From Lysobacterales bacterium (GTDB lineage: Bacteria; Pseudomonadota; Gammaproteobacteria; Xanthomonadales; Rhodanobacteraceae): 64,000 nucleotides of DNA. How positions within the stretch are numbered: position 1 is the first letter of the stretch; every line of letters starts with the position of its first letter. Positions 49,007-57,386 of the stretch are shown here, piece by piece. Made by a program: the position numbers and the translations under genes. The stretch is from assembly GCA_014338185.1 (NCBI GenBank), contig QUBV01000005.1, positions 21,612-85,611 on the forward strand, in the 5' to 3' direction. The notes beneath the pieces are model-generated. The model had not been told where the DNA came from. It saw nothing but the letters and a program-made list of their open reading frames with translations, and did not search any database.

Positions 49007-50737
49007 ATGCGATTCTTGTTTCCATTGCGGGGTGGTGCGGCGGTGCTGGCGGCGTTGGTTGCGGCGCTGCTGGCCGGCTGCGCGAGCCCGGCGCCGCGAC
49101 GTTCCGCCGCAGCCGCGCCGGTCGAGACGATGGTGCGCCCGGTCGCAGCCGAACACGACCTGCTGGCCAGGCTGCTGGTGGCGCAGTTCGCGCTGCAGCA
49201 CGACGACGTGGCGGGTGCGGCGCAAGGCTACGCGCAGGCGGCCGCACAGGCGCAGGATCCGGCCGTGGCCGAGGCCGCGACCCAGCTCGCCCTGGCGCAG
49301 CACGACTGGGCCCTGGCGCAGCGCGCGCTCGCGCGTTGGCAGACGCTCGCACCCGATGCGCCCGGGGTGGTGCAGGCGCAGGCCTGGATCGCACTGGGCC
49401 AGGGTCGCGGCGACGAGGCCTTGCGCCATCTGCAGCAGCTCGCGGCCCGCGACGACGAACAGGGTTGGCGCCTGGTCGCGCAGATGCTCATGAATGCGCC
49501 CGACAAGATCGCGGCGGCGGTGTTGCTCGCGCGCCTGGTCGCAGCCGCGCCGGTACAGGACAAGGAAAGCAATGCGATCGCGGTGAGCCAGCTCGCGTAT
49601 CGGCTCGGCGATGCCTCGCTGGCACGGCGCCTGGCCGATGCCAGCGTGCGCCGCTTCCATGGCGAGGACGGCTATGCGTGGAGTGCGCATCTGGCGTCGG
49701 TGGCCAAGGATGGTGCGCGGGCCAGGGCGATCTACGACGAGGCGCTCAAGCAGCATGCGGGCAGTCGCCGCCTGCGCACCGGTTATGCCGCGCTGCTCGC
49801 GCAGGAGGGCGACAATGCCGCCGCGGCGAGGCTGCTCGCGGTGGGTCCACAGGACCAGGCCAGCTACGCCGCGCGCGCAGCCTATGCGGCGCGCGCCGAC
49901 GACAAGCAGCTCATGGCGCGCCTGTACCGCGAGCTGGAAGCGGCGCCGGGCCGGCGCGATGGCGAACGCCTGTTCCTGCTCGGCCAGCTCGCGGAAATGC
50001 TCGACAAGGCGCGCGCGGCGCTGGACTGGTACGGCGCGATCCGCGACGGCGACGAACGCCATTTCGATGCGCAGATGCGCAGCGCGATCGTGCTCGACGG
50101 CGCGAGCCGCACCGACGAGGCAATCGCGACCTTGCAGCGCCTGTTCGCGCACAGCCAGGGCAACCCCGAGCGCCAGCGCGACCTGCGTCTGCTGCAGGCC
50201 GACATCCTCGGCAAGCGCGGGCGCGATGCCCAGACGCTGGCGGTGTATGCGCAGGCGCTGCAGGACCAGCCCGACGATGCGCGCGTGCTGTATTCGCGCG
50301 CGCTGTACCGGATCGGCAAGGGCGAACTGGACGCCGGCGAGCGTGACCTGCGCCGCATCGTCGAACTGCAGCCCGACAATGCCGACGCGCTCAACGCGCT
50401 CGGCTACACGATCGCCGACCACGCCAAGGACGACACGGCGCGGCAGCAGGAAGCCCTCGCGCTGATCAAGCGCGCGCTCGAACTCAAGCCCGACGAGCCC
50501 GCGATCATCGACAGCATGGGTTGGGTGCAGTACCGGCTCGGCCAGCTCGATGCCGCGCTCAAGGACCTGCGCCGTGCCTACGCCAAGCAGGCCGATCCCG
50601 ACATCGCCGCGCATCTGGGCGAGGTGCTGTGGGTCAAGGGCGAGCATGCCGAGGCCCGCAAGGTGTGGGAAGCGGCGCGCGAGAAGCACGCCGACAACAA
50701 GGCCCTGCTCGAAACCATCGAGCGGCTGAGCCGATGA
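49007..50737 (+). CDS. TPR-repeat lipoprotein preceding lolB
   Basis: A 576-residue protein with a lipoprotein signal (LLAGC, Cys about 25) and many degenerate tetratricopeptide repeats, clearest near the C-terminus (LQPDNADALNALGYTIAD, LKPDEPAIIDSMGWVQYRLG). Such proteins scaffold complexes on the periplasmic side of the outer membrane. The hemA / TPR / lolB / ispE order is seen in many gammaproteobacteria. Its stop overlaps the lolB start in an ATGA arrangement, so a link with lipoprotein sorting is likely (inference). Start ATG 49007. Confidence 0.88.
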   Translation: MRFLFPLRGGAAVLAALVAALLAGCASPAPRRSAAAAPVETMVRPVAAEHDLLARLLVAQFALQHDDVAGAAQGYAQAAAQAQDPAVAEAATQLALAQHDWALAQRALARWQTLAPDAPGVVQAQAWIALGQGRGDEALRHLQQLAARDDEQGWRLVAQMLMNAPDKIAAAVLLARLVAAAPVQDKESNAIAVSQLAYRLGDASLARRLADASVRRFHGEDGYAWSAHLASVAKDGARARAIYDEALKQHAGSRRLRTGYAALLAQEGDNAAAARLLAVGPQDQASYAARAAYAARADDKQLMARLYRELEAAPGRRDGERLFLLGQLAEMLDKARAALDWYGAIRDGDERHFDAQMRSAIVLDGASRTDEAIATLQRLFAHSQGNPERQRDLRLLQADILGKRGRDAQTLAVYAQALQDQPDDARVLYSRALYRIGKGELDAGERDLRRIVELQPDNADALNALGYTIADHAKDDTARQQEALALIKRALELKPDEPAIIDSMGWVQYRLGQLDAALKDLRRAYAKQADPDIAAHLGEVLWVKGEHAEARKVWEAAREKHADNKALLETIERLSR

Positions 50738-51339
50738 GGCGCGCGAGCGTGCGCCTGCTGCCGGCGCTGCTGCTGGCGGGGCTGGCCGGATGCGTGGCGC
50801 AGCCGTCACGACGTCTCGTCGACGCCAGCCAGGTGCCGCCGGCGCAGCTCGAGCGCGAACGCGCGCTCGCGGCGCACACGCAGTGGTCACTGCAGGGGCG
50901 ATTGGGCGTGGCCGACGCCCATGACAGCGGCAGCGGCTCGCTGCAATGGTCGCAGCAGGGCGATGCCTTCCGCTTCACCGTGCATGCGCCGGTGACCGGC
51001 AAGACCTGGGTGCTCGCGGGCGATGCGCGCGGGGCGCGCCTGGACGGCTTGCGCGACGGGCCGGTCCACGGCAGTGACGCGGCGAGCCTGCTGCGGCGTG
51101 AAGTAGGCTGGCAGGTGCCGTTCGCGCAACTGGTGGCATGGGTGCGCGCGGCGCGTGCGCCAGGCCCCGCGCGCATGAGCTTCGATGCGCAGGGCCTGCC
51201 GGCGCAGATCGAGCAGGACGGCTGGACCATCCGTTACGGCGACTACGACCTCACCCGCTCGCCACCGCTGCCGCGGCGCGTGTTCGCGAGCCGCGGTGAT
51301 GAGCGCGTGCGGCTGGCGATCCGCGCATGGCAACCATGA
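50734..51339 (+). CDS. lolB: Outer membrane lipoprotein LolB
   Basis: A 201-residue lipoprotein (LAGLAGC, Cys 20). It accepts lipoproteins from LolA and inserts them into the outer membrane. The half-barrel pattern is visible: WSLQGRLGV, GSLQWSQQGDAFRFTVHAPVTG and late IRYGDYDL. Length is near E. coli LolB (207 with signal). ATG 50734 overlaps the TPR stop; its own stop overlaps ispE. Identification rests on both motif style and the lolB-ispE context. Confidence 0.93.
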   Translation: MRRASVRLLPALLLAGLAGCVAQPSRRLVDASQVPPAQLERERALAAHTQWSLQGRLGVADAHDSGSGSLQWSQQGDAFRFTVHAPVTGKTWVLAGDARGARLDGLRDGPVHGSDAASLLRREVGWQVPFAQLVAWVRAARAPGPARMSFDAQGLPAQIEQDGWTIRYGDYDLTRSPPLPRRVFASRGDERVRLAIRAWQP

Positions 51340-52250
51340 CCGGCGCGGCCGATGGCTGGAGCCGGTGGCCGGCGCCGGCCAAGCTCAACCTGTTCCTGCA
51401 CATCGTGGGTCGGCGTGATGACGGCTATCACTTGCTGCAGAGCGTGTTCCAGTTGCTCGACCGCGGCGATGCGGTGCACCTGCACGTGCGCGAGGACGGC
51501 CGGATCCGGCGCGTGCGCGGCGCGACCGGCGTCGACGAGGTCGACGACCTCGCGGTGCGTGCGGCACGCGCGTTGCAGGCGGCCAGCGCTTGCCCGCATG
51601 GCGTGGACATCGCGATCGACAAGCACATCCCGCTCGGTGGCGGCCTGGGGGGCGGCAGTTCCGATGCCGCAACCGTGCTGGTCGCGCTCAACCTGTTGTG
51701 GGCGACCGGGCTGGAGCCGGCACAGCTCGCGCGACTGGGCCTGGCGCTGGGCGCGGACGTGCCCGTGTTCGTGCACGGCCACAGCGCCTGGGCCGAGGGC
51801 ATCGGCGAGCAGCTCACGCCGCTCGCGCTCGCGCCCCGCTGGTACGTGGTGGTCGATGCCGGCTGCAGCGTGCCCACGCGCGAGCTGTTCGCGGCGCCTG
51901 AATTGACACGCACCGCAGCGCCGCTGACAATCGCGCGCTTCCGCGCCGGCGCAGTCACCGGCAACGCGTTCGAGCCGCTGGTGCGCGCGCGCTTCCCCGG
52001 CGTCGCCACGGCACTGGACTGGCTCGGCGGATTTGGCGTGGCGCGCCTGTCGGGCAGTGGCGGTTGCAGCTTCGTTGCGGTTGAATCGGCAGCACAGGCC
52101 GAGGCGATCGCGCAGCAGTGTCCGGCACCGCTGCGCGCCTGGGTGGCGCAGGGCGTGGATCGCTCGCCGCTGCTCGCAGCGCGCGCGCAGTGGCTCGACG
52201 CGAGGCGCGACGGCCCGCCTGCGCCGCGGGCCGGTCCGGCGCCGGGATAG
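51336..52250 (+). CDS. ispE: 4-diphosphocytidyl-2-C-methyl-D-erythritol kinase
   Basis: A 304-residue GHMP kinase of the MEP pathway that phosphorylates CDP-ME. PAPAKLNLFLHIVGRRDDGYH (shown here as its first part) is the substrate block, PLGGGLGGGSSDAATVL the ATP glycine loop, and LSGSGGCSF the third GHMP motif. I place the start at ATG 51336, in ATGA overlap with the lolB stop; ATG 51327 is also possible. tRNA-Gln follows 48 bases later, the conserved order, and both are probably on one transcript. Confidence 0.95.
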   Translation: MTGAADGWSRWPAPAKLNLFLHIVGRRDDGYHLLQSVFQLLDRGDAVHLHVREDGRIRRVRGATGVDEVDDLAVRAARALQAASACPHGVDIAIDKHIPLGGGLGGGSSDAATVLVALNLLWATGLEPAQLARLGLALGADVPVFVHGHSAWAEGIGEQLTPLALAPRWYVVVDAGCSVPTRELFAAPELTRTAAPLTIARFRAGAVTGNAFEPLVRARFPGVATALDWLGGFGVARLSGSGGCSFVAVESAAQAEAIAQQCPAPLRAWVAQGVDRSPLLAARAQWLDARRDGPPAPRAGPAPG

Positions 52251-52298
52251 CGCCATCGCAGGCATCCAACGCGGGCCAGCGGCCCGCACCGTGTTCGC

Positions 52299-52373
52299 TG
52301 GGGCGTCGCCAAGCGGTAAGGCACCGGGTTTTGATCCCGGCATTCGCAGGTTCGAATCCTGCCGCCCCAGCCA
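52299..52373 (+). tRNA. tRNA-Gln (UUG)
   Basis: A 75-base tRNA with encoded CCA. The acceptor TGGGGCG pairs with CGCCCCA; anticodon stem CCGGG/CCCGG; loop TTTTGAT gives anticodon TTG at 52331-52333; T-arm GCAGG-TTCGAAT-CCTGC. It sits between ispE and the nor block, where relatives usually have prs next. It shows that CCA is encoded in this genome, which bears on the tRNA-Tyr locus at the window end. Confidence 0.97.
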
Positions 52374-52451
52374 TTTCCTCCCGTTCCCGTCGCGATCGCT
52401 CGCCGCGTCAGCAGCCGTGGCGCGTGCAGACGCCTGCGGCGTATCGTTGTT

Positions 52452-52465
52452 TTGACATGGATCAG
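52452..52465 (+). promoter_or_regulatory. FNR/ANR/DNR-type box upstream of the nor operon
   Basis: TTGAC-ATGG-ATCAG matches the CRP/FNR-family consensus TTGAT-N4-ATCAA at 8 of 10 positions. A -10-like GATCAT follows at 52486-52491. If the box is centred at -41.5, transcription starts near 52500, about 78 bases before the norC GTG. Low-oxygen or NO-responsive control of nor genes by FNR-family proteins is established in other bacteria. Confidence 0.65.
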
Positions 52466-52577
52466 TGTACAAAGTGCGCGCACCGGATCATCATGGGCGC
52501 GTCATCCGTTGCGGCCCCGATTCCGTCCGTGCTGCGCTCGCCTTCGGCCGCCGCTCTCCGCAATGGAGGAGCTACGC

Positions 52578-53168
52578 GTGGACATCCAGGATCCGTCGTT
52601 CTGGCGCGCCGGCGCAGTCAGCACCACCTTGGTCATGCTCGTGGTGCTGGCGTTCCTGTCGGTGGACAGCATGCGCTACATCACCGCCGGCGGCATCAAC
52701 GTGCCCGGCTATGAGGTGATCAACCAGCACATCGGCTACGAGTACGACTGGAACCGGCGCGCCGACGTGCCGGTGATCGGCGGACCGGAGCCTCTGTTCG
52801 GCAAGGTGGTCGCGCCGGCCGAGGCCGCCGCGCTCATGCGCACCGGCAAGCTCGTGATCCAGGGTCGCGCCTGCATGGACTGCCACACGATCTTCGGCAA
52901 TGGCGCCTACTACGCGCCCGACCTCACCAAGGCCTGGCTCGACCCGGCGTGGTCGCAGATCTGGATGCCGATGACCGGCAAGGCCACGCGCGAGGAGGCG
53001 ATGGTCGAGTTCCTCATGCATCCGGACAAGTACCCGACGTGGACGCGCGCGATGCCGAACCTGGGCATCACCGAGGCCGAAGCCCGCGCCACCGTGGCCT
53101 ACCTGAAGTGGCTGTCGGCGATCGACACCAACGGCTTCCCCGCCAACTTTGGCAGGAGCATGCAATGA
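52578..53168 (+). CDS. norC: Nitric oxide reductase subunit C (membrane-anchored cytochrome c)
   Basis: A 196-residue subunit. One N-terminal membrane anchor (about 13-30) is followed by a periplasmic haem c domain: CMDCH (C99, C102, H103), TIFGNGAYYAPDL after it, methionine ligand in RAMPNLG, and YLKWLSAIDTNGFP, all as in NorC. It passes electrons to NorB. I start it at GTG 52578 because GGAGGA at 52565-52570 is correctly spaced; an in-frame ATG at 52563 would overlap that site. It is about 50 residues longer than Pseudomonas NorC, with an extra loop (about 32-85) between anchor and haem. The stop overlaps norB in ATGA. Confidence 0.92.
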   Translation: MDIQDPSFWRAGAVSTTLVMLVVLAFLSVDSMRYITAGGINVPGYEVINQHIGYEYDWNRRADVPVIGGPEPLFGKVVAPAEAAALMRTGKLVIQGRACMDCHTIFGNGAYYAPDLTKAWLDPAWSQIWMPMTGKATREEAMVEFLMHPDKYPTWTRAMPNLGITEAEARATVAYLKWLSAIDTNGFPANFGRSMQ

Positions 53169-54580
53169 GCACCGCGGCCCAGCCCCTGTACCGCTCGCAG
53201 CGGCTTGCGCTGCGTTACTTCACCGCCGCGATCGCGCTGTTCGGCGTGATGATCGCCTTCGGCCTGCTGTCGGCGGCCTATTACCTGTTCCCGTCGATGC
53301 TGTTCAACGTGTTCAACTTCAACACGTCCAAGATCATGCACATCGACATTCTGGTGATCTGGCTGCTGATGGGGTTCCTCGGCGCGGTCTACTGGTACCT
53401 GCCCAAGGAACTCGGACGCGAGGTGGCCGGCATCCGCGCGGCCGAGATCACCTTCTGGGTGTTCTGCCTCGCGATCGCGCTGGTGGCGGCGACGTTCCTG
53501 TTCGTGCAGTACGGCAGCGCCAACGAGTTCACCCTGTGGTTCATCAACCAGGGACGCAAGTACGTCGAGGCGCCGCGCTGGGCCGCGATCGGCATCGTGG
53601 CGATCCTGCTGGTGTTCTCGTGGAACGTGGTCGGCACCTGCGTGAAGGCACACAAGATGACCGGCATCATGTGGGTGATGGTGCTCGACCTGATCCCGCT
53701 CGTGGTCGTGTACCTGGACGCGTTCCCGGCCGACACCAACATGTCCACCGACCTGTACTGGTGGTGGTGGCTGGTGCACATGTGGGTCGAGAGCACCTGG
53801 GAGGTGCTGATCGGCTGCATCATGGCGCTCGTGCTCATGGACGTGATGGGCACATCGCGCCGCATCGTCGAGGCATGGCTGTACATCGAGGTCATGCTGG
53901 TGCTCGGCGCGGGCATCCTCGGCCTCGGCCACCACTACTTCTGGATCGGCACGCCGCAGTACTGGCTGGCCATCGGTGGATTCTTCTCGGCGCTGGAGCC
54001 GTTGCCGCTGCTGGGCATGGTCGTGCACGCGGTGTACGACGCGGGCATGCATCGGCTCAGGACCAGCAACCAGCCCGCGTTCTACTGGATCACGGCCGAG
54101 GCCTTCGGCAACTTCATCGGCGCCGGCATCTGGGGGTTCATGATGACGCTGCCGCAGATCAACCTGTTCTCGCACGGTACGCAATGGACGGTGTCCCATG
54201 GCCACTTCGCGTTCTATGGCGCCTACGTGTGCGGCGTGATCGCGGTGCTGTACGTGGCCAAGCAACGCGTCACGGGCGTGCCGCTGCTGGCCGGACACAC
54301 CTGGCGCTGGGGCTTCGGCCTGCTCAATCTGGGCATGGTCGGCATGGTGATGGCGTTGCTGCTGGCCGGCATGGCGCAGGCGTTCTACGGCCGCGCGATC
54401 GGCGGCTCGACGCTGATGGCATTCACCACCGCCTCGGAGAACCTGTGGTTCAAGTCGGGCATGTATGCGCGCATGTTGTTCGGCGTGATCTTTGCGGCGG
54501 GTTATGTCGCCCTCGTGTACGACCTGCTGCGCGCGCCCCGGTCCGCAGCACTGCCCGCGGCACAGCCGCAGCCCGCATGA
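53165..54580 (+). CDS. norB: Nitric oxide reductase subunit B (catalytic, cNOR type)
   Basis: A 471-residue haem-copper-family membrane protein with 12 hydrophobic segments. It reduces 2 NO to N2O using electrons from NorC. All key residues fall two positions before those of P. aeruginosa NorB: haem ligand H59 and the H345/H347 pair; FeB ligands H205, H256, H257; glutamates E209, E213 and E278 (HMWVESTWE, GHHYFWIG, FSALEPLPL). The glutamates and absence of the CuB Tyr-His set mark it as NO reductase, not oxidase. ATG 53165 overlaps the norC stop. No norQ or norD lies beside it. Confidence 0.95.
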   Translation: MSTAAQPLYRSQRLALRYFTAAIALFGVMIAFGLLSAAYYLFPSMLFNVFNFNTSKIMHIDILVIWLLMGFLGAVYWYLPKELGREVAGIRAAEITFWVFCLAIALVAATFLFVQYGSANEFTLWFINQGRKYVEAPRWAAIGIVAILLVFSWNVVGTCVKAHKMTGIMWVMVLDLIPLVVVYLDAFPADTNMSTDLYWWWWLVHMWVESTWEVLIGCIMALVLMDVMGTSRRIVEAWLYIEVMLVLGAGILGLGHHYFWIGTPQYWLAIGGFFSALEPLPLLGMVVHAVYDAGMHRLRTSNQPAFYWITAEAFGNFIGAGIWGFMMTLPQINLFSHGTQWTVSHGHFAFYGAYVCGVIAVLYVAKQRVTGVPLLAGHTWRWGFGLLNLGMVGMVMALLLAGMAQAFYGRAIGGSTLMAFTTASENLWFKSGMYARMLFGVIFAAGYVALVYDLLRAPRSAALPAAQPQPA

Positions 54581-54876
54581 GCCCGGGCGCGCTGTTGGAG
54601 ACGGCCGCGCTCATGGGGCTGTTCGTGCTCGCCGGCGGCGCCTACGGCGGCCTGTACAGCATGGGACGGTTGCGCGCGCGGCCGCACTGGGTGCGCGCGG
54701 GACAGGCCTGCTGGCTGCTCGCGTTCGCGATCGCGGTGCTGATCGCACTGCGCAGTCCGCTCGACCTCGGCTGGAAGCTGCTGATCCTCGCCAGCGCGAT
54801 GGTCTACGCGGTGATTCCACCGGTCACCTGGCGCTACCTGCAGCGCCTGCACGCACACGAGGAGACGCAGCAATGA
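54577..54876 (+). CDS. Small membrane protein in nor operon, unknown
   Basis: A 99-residue protein with three predicted membrane segments (about 5-27, 42-60, 68-85) and a charged C-terminus. Its ATG overlaps the norB stop and its stop overlaps the next start, so it is translationally coupled within the operon. I do not recognise a family. It might assist NorCB assembly or form an extra subunit, as small proteins do in some haem-copper operons (inference only). Confidence 0.75.
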   Translation: MSPGALLETAALMGLFVLAGGAYGGLYSMGRLRARPHWVRAGQACWLLAFAIAVLIALRSPLDLGWKLLILASAMVYAVIPPVTWRYLQRLHAHEETQQ

Positions 54877-55250
54877 TTGCCAATCTCGCCAACACCGTGG
54901 TCGGGCTCGTTCTGGCCTGGGCGACGATCCTGCATCCGACCTGGGTCGAGCAGCGCTACTTTCCGCTCGCGGCGTTTGCGCTGGTGATGCTCGCGTTGGC
55001 GCTGTGGGCGCGCCGCACGGATCCGGCGCGCTGGTTCAGCAACGTCAACATCGTGCTTGCGCTGGCGCTGGGCGTGCTGTCGCTGCTGCCGTTGGCGACG
55101 CTGCCCAACCTCACGTTCTGGGGCGGGTTCTGGGTGGGTTGCCTGGTGCCGACGATCGCGCTGTGGGCGGCGCTGTACAGGCCCGCATCTCAGCCCTGCG
55201 CCACCGACCCTCCGTCGCCGCAGCAGTCCGCACAGGAGCACGCATCATGA
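54873..55250 (+). CDS. Small membrane protein in nor operon, unknown
   Basis: A 125-residue protein with about four hydrophobic segments (about 3-20, 27-45, 57-75, 80-100) and a polar, Pro/Ser/Gln-rich tail. Start ATG 54873 and its stop both overlap neighbours by four bases. Not recognised. The WVEQRYFPLAAFALVML segment has no cofactor ligands that I can identify. Position between norB and a cytochrome c gene suggests a role in the same electron-transfer unit. Confidence 0.75.
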   Translation: MIANLANTVVGLVLAWATILHPTWVEQRYFPLAAFALVMLALALWARRTDPARWFSNVNIVLALALGVLSLLPLATLPNLTFWGGFWVGCLVPTIALWAALYRPASQPCATDPPSPQQSAQEHAS

Positions 55251-55561
55251 CCCGAGCCATTGTCATCGCCATGCTGGCCAGTGCCGCGTGGCTCGCCGCC
55301 GCACCCGCCGGCGCGGCCGATCCTGCCGCAGGCAAGGCCAGATACGACACGACCTGCATCGCCTGCCATGGCGCGGCGGGCATTTCGGTGGCGCCGATCT
55401 ATCCGAACGTGGCCGGCCAGAAGCAGGAATACCTGGTCTCGACGCTGCAGCAGTTCCGCGATGGCGAGCGGCCCAACCCGATCATGGCGCCGATGGCGCA
55501 GGGCCTGAGCGACACCGACATCGCCAACCTCGCCCTGTACCTGTCGTCGCTCAAGCCATGA
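55247..55561 (+). CDS. Periplasmic class I cytochrome c (c553-like)
   Basis: A 104-residue protein with signal peptide (about 1-23, APAGA-A). It has one haem site CIACH (C37, C40, H41) and a distal methionine in IMAPMAQGL. The YPNVAGQKQEYLVSTLQQFRDG segment is typical of c553/c4-like cytochromes. It is the last cistron of the overlapping nor operon and is a natural electron donor to NorC, or a relay from the bc1 complex (inference). ATG 55247. Confidence 0.9.
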   Translation: MTRAIVIAMLASAAWLAAAPAGAADPAAGKARYDTTCIACHGAAGISVAPIYPNVAGQKQEYLVSTLQQFRDGERPNPIMAPMAQGLSDTDIANLALYLSSLKP

Positions 55562-55633
55562 GCGCAACGGCCCACTGCGTGGTGGCGTCGTATTAGAATT
55601 GCAGCGGCCGCCGCCGCCTTCCAGGAGACCGCC

Positions 55634-55957
55634 GTGACGCACGTCGTCACCGACAATTGCATCAAGTGCAAGTACACCGATTGTGTCGAAGTCTGTCCGG
55701 TGGACTGCTTCCACGAGGGCGCCAACTTCCTGGCGATCGACCCGATCGAGTGCATCGATTGCACACTGTGCGTGGCCGAGTGTCCGGCCGAGGCGATCTT
55801 TGCCGAGGACGACGTGCCGGCCGGCCAGGAGAACTTCCTGCAGATCAATGCCGAACTGGCCCCGCAGTGGCCGGTCATCGCCGCCCGCATCGAGCCACCC
55901 GCCGATGCCGATGAGTGGAATGGCGTGGCCAACAAACTGCCCATGCTCGAACGCTGA
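55634..55957 (+). CDS. fdxA: 7Fe ferredoxin FdxA
   Basis: A 107-residue seven-iron ferredoxin with [3Fe-4S] and [4Fe-4S] clusters. Cysteines are at 9, 17 and 21 ([14 protein letters not shown]) and 40, 43, 46, 50 ([12 protein letters not shown]), and the FdxA-type C-terminal extension is present. Start GTG 55634 with AGGAGA upstream. lipA follows six bases after the stop in the same direction; LipA needs low-potential electrons, so FdxA may serve it (inference). Confidence 0.94.
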   Translation: MTHVVTDNCIKCKYTDCVEVCPVDCFHEGANFLAIDPIECIDCTLCVAECPAEAIFAEDDVPAGQENFLQINAELAPQWPVIAARIEPPADADEWNGVANKLPMLER

Positions 55958-55963
55958 GGACCC

Positions 55964-56950
55964 GTGAGCCAGCCACCCACCAAGCGCGCGCTGCAAAGCG
56001 GCGAGAAGTTCACCACGCCCGAAGGCATCCGTGCGGTGCACGGCGGCATGCGGCCCAATGACAACACCGGCAGGCCCGACGTGGCGCGCAAGCCGCCGTG
56101 GCTGCGCATCCGCCTGCCCAGCGGTGCGCGCTACGAGGCGGTGCATGACATCGTCAAGAGCCACAAGCTGCACACCGTGTGCGAGGAATCGCGTTGCCCC
56201 AACATCGCCGAATGCTGGGACAGCGGCACCGCCACGATGATGCTGATGGGCTCGGTGTGCACGCGCGCATGCCGCTTCTGCGCGGTGAGCACCGGCAACC
56301 CGCATGGGTGGCTCGACCCGCTCGAGCCGATGCACGTGGCCGACGCGGTCGCGCTCATGAAGCTCAAGTACGTGGTGCTGACGTCGGTCGACCGCGACGA
56401 CCTGGCCGATGGCGGGGCCGCGCACTATGCCGCCTGCATCCGCATGATCCACCAGCGCGCGCCGCAGACCGCGGTGGAGGCGCTCACGCCGGACTTCTCG
56501 GGCAACCAGACCGCGGTGGCGGCGGTGCTCGATGCGGGACTGGCCACCTACGCACAGAACCTGGAAACCGTCGAGCGCCTCACGCGCCGCGTGCGCGATC
56601 CGCGCGCGGGCTATGCGCAGACGCTGGACGTGCTCGCCTTCGCCAAGCGCCACGCGCCGCAGACACTGACCAAGACCAGCCTCATGCTCGGGTTGGGCGA
56701 GACCGACGCCGAGATCGAACAGGCGTTCGACGACATGCGCGGGGCCGGCGTCGACATCGTCACGCTCGGGCAGTACCTGCGTCCGACCGAACACCACCTG
56801 CCGGTGGAACGCTTCGTCACGCCCGACCAGTTCCGCCAGTACCGCGACCTCGCCCTGGCCAAGGGTTTCGTCGAGGCGGTGTCGGGGCCGCTGGTACGTT
56901 CAAGCTATCGCGCCGAACGCGTGCTGGAGCGCAACAACGCCGGTCTGTGA
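55964..56950 (+). CDS. lipA: Lipoyl synthase
   Basis: A 328-residue radical-SAM enzyme that inserts two sulfurs into octanoyl chains on lipoyl domains of PDH, OGDH and GcvH. The auxiliary cluster block [13 protein letters not shown] and the SAM cluster block [10 protein letters not shown] are intact; GLGETDAEI and the C-terminal RSSYRAE with its serine ligand to the auxiliary cluster are present. Start GTG 55964 with GAGGA upstream. Usually paired with lipB, which is absent; here it follows fdxA. Confidence 0.97.
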   Translation: MSQPPTKRALQSGEKFTTPEGIRAVHGGMRPNDNTGRPDVARKPPWLRIRLPSGARYEAVHDIVKSHKLHTVCEESRCPNIAECWDSGTATMMLMGSVCTRACRFCAVSTGNPHGWLDPLEPMHVADAVALMKLKYVVLTSVDRDDLADGGAAHYAACIRMIHQRAPQTAVEALTPDFSGNQTAVAAVLDAGLATYAQNLETVERLTRRVRDPRAGYAQTLDVLAFAKRHAPQTLTKTSLMLGLGETDAEIEQAFDDMRGAGVDIVTLGQYLRPTEHHLPVERFVTPDQFRQYRDLALAKGFVEAVSGPLVRSSYRAERVLERNNAGL

Positions 56951-57033
56951 GCCGGCGCAGCGCAGGCGCATTCACCCAGGCCATGCCCGGCAGCGGACGG
57001 ACCCGGCCGGCATCGCCGCACGGAGACATCGTC

Positions 57034-57378
57034 ATGGATCAGCCCATGTTCCCTCCTTCCAGCGCCGAGATCGCGCGCAAGCGGCGTGAACTCGCGCCCA
57101 AGCCGCTCGAGGCGTTCAAGGCATTCAGCGCCGCGGTGTTCGCCGATGGCGCGCTGCCGGGCAAGACCAAGCAGCTCATCGCGGTCGCGGTGGCGCATGT
57201 CACCCAGTGCCCGTACTGCATCCGTGGCCATACCGAGGCGGCGCTGCGCCACGGCGCGAGCGAGCAGGAGCTGATGGAAGCGATCTGGGTCGCGGCCGAG
57301 ATGCGCGCGGGCGGCGCCTATGCGCATTCGGCACTGGCGATCGACACGATGCACCAGCACGCCACCCACACCGGCTGA
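57034..57378 (+). CDS. Carboxymuconolactone decarboxylase / AhpD-like protein
   Basis: A 114-residue all-helical protein of the AhpD/CMD family. The redox motif CPYCIRGH (C59, C62, H66) follows an early helix with the usual AVFADGALPGKTKQLIA segment. Members with CxxC act as alkylhydroperoxidase-type reductases; the substrate is unknown. ATG 57034 gives a normal length. It lies eight bases before the cysteine-synthase-like gene and is probably co-transcribed. Confidence 0.88.
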   Translation: MDQPMFPPSSAEIARKRRELAPKPLEAFKAFSAAVFADGALPGKTKQLIAVAVAHVTQCPYCIRGHTEAALRHGASEQELMEAIWVAAEMRAGGAYAHSALAIDTMHQHATHTG

Positions 57379-57386
57379 GGTACGCC

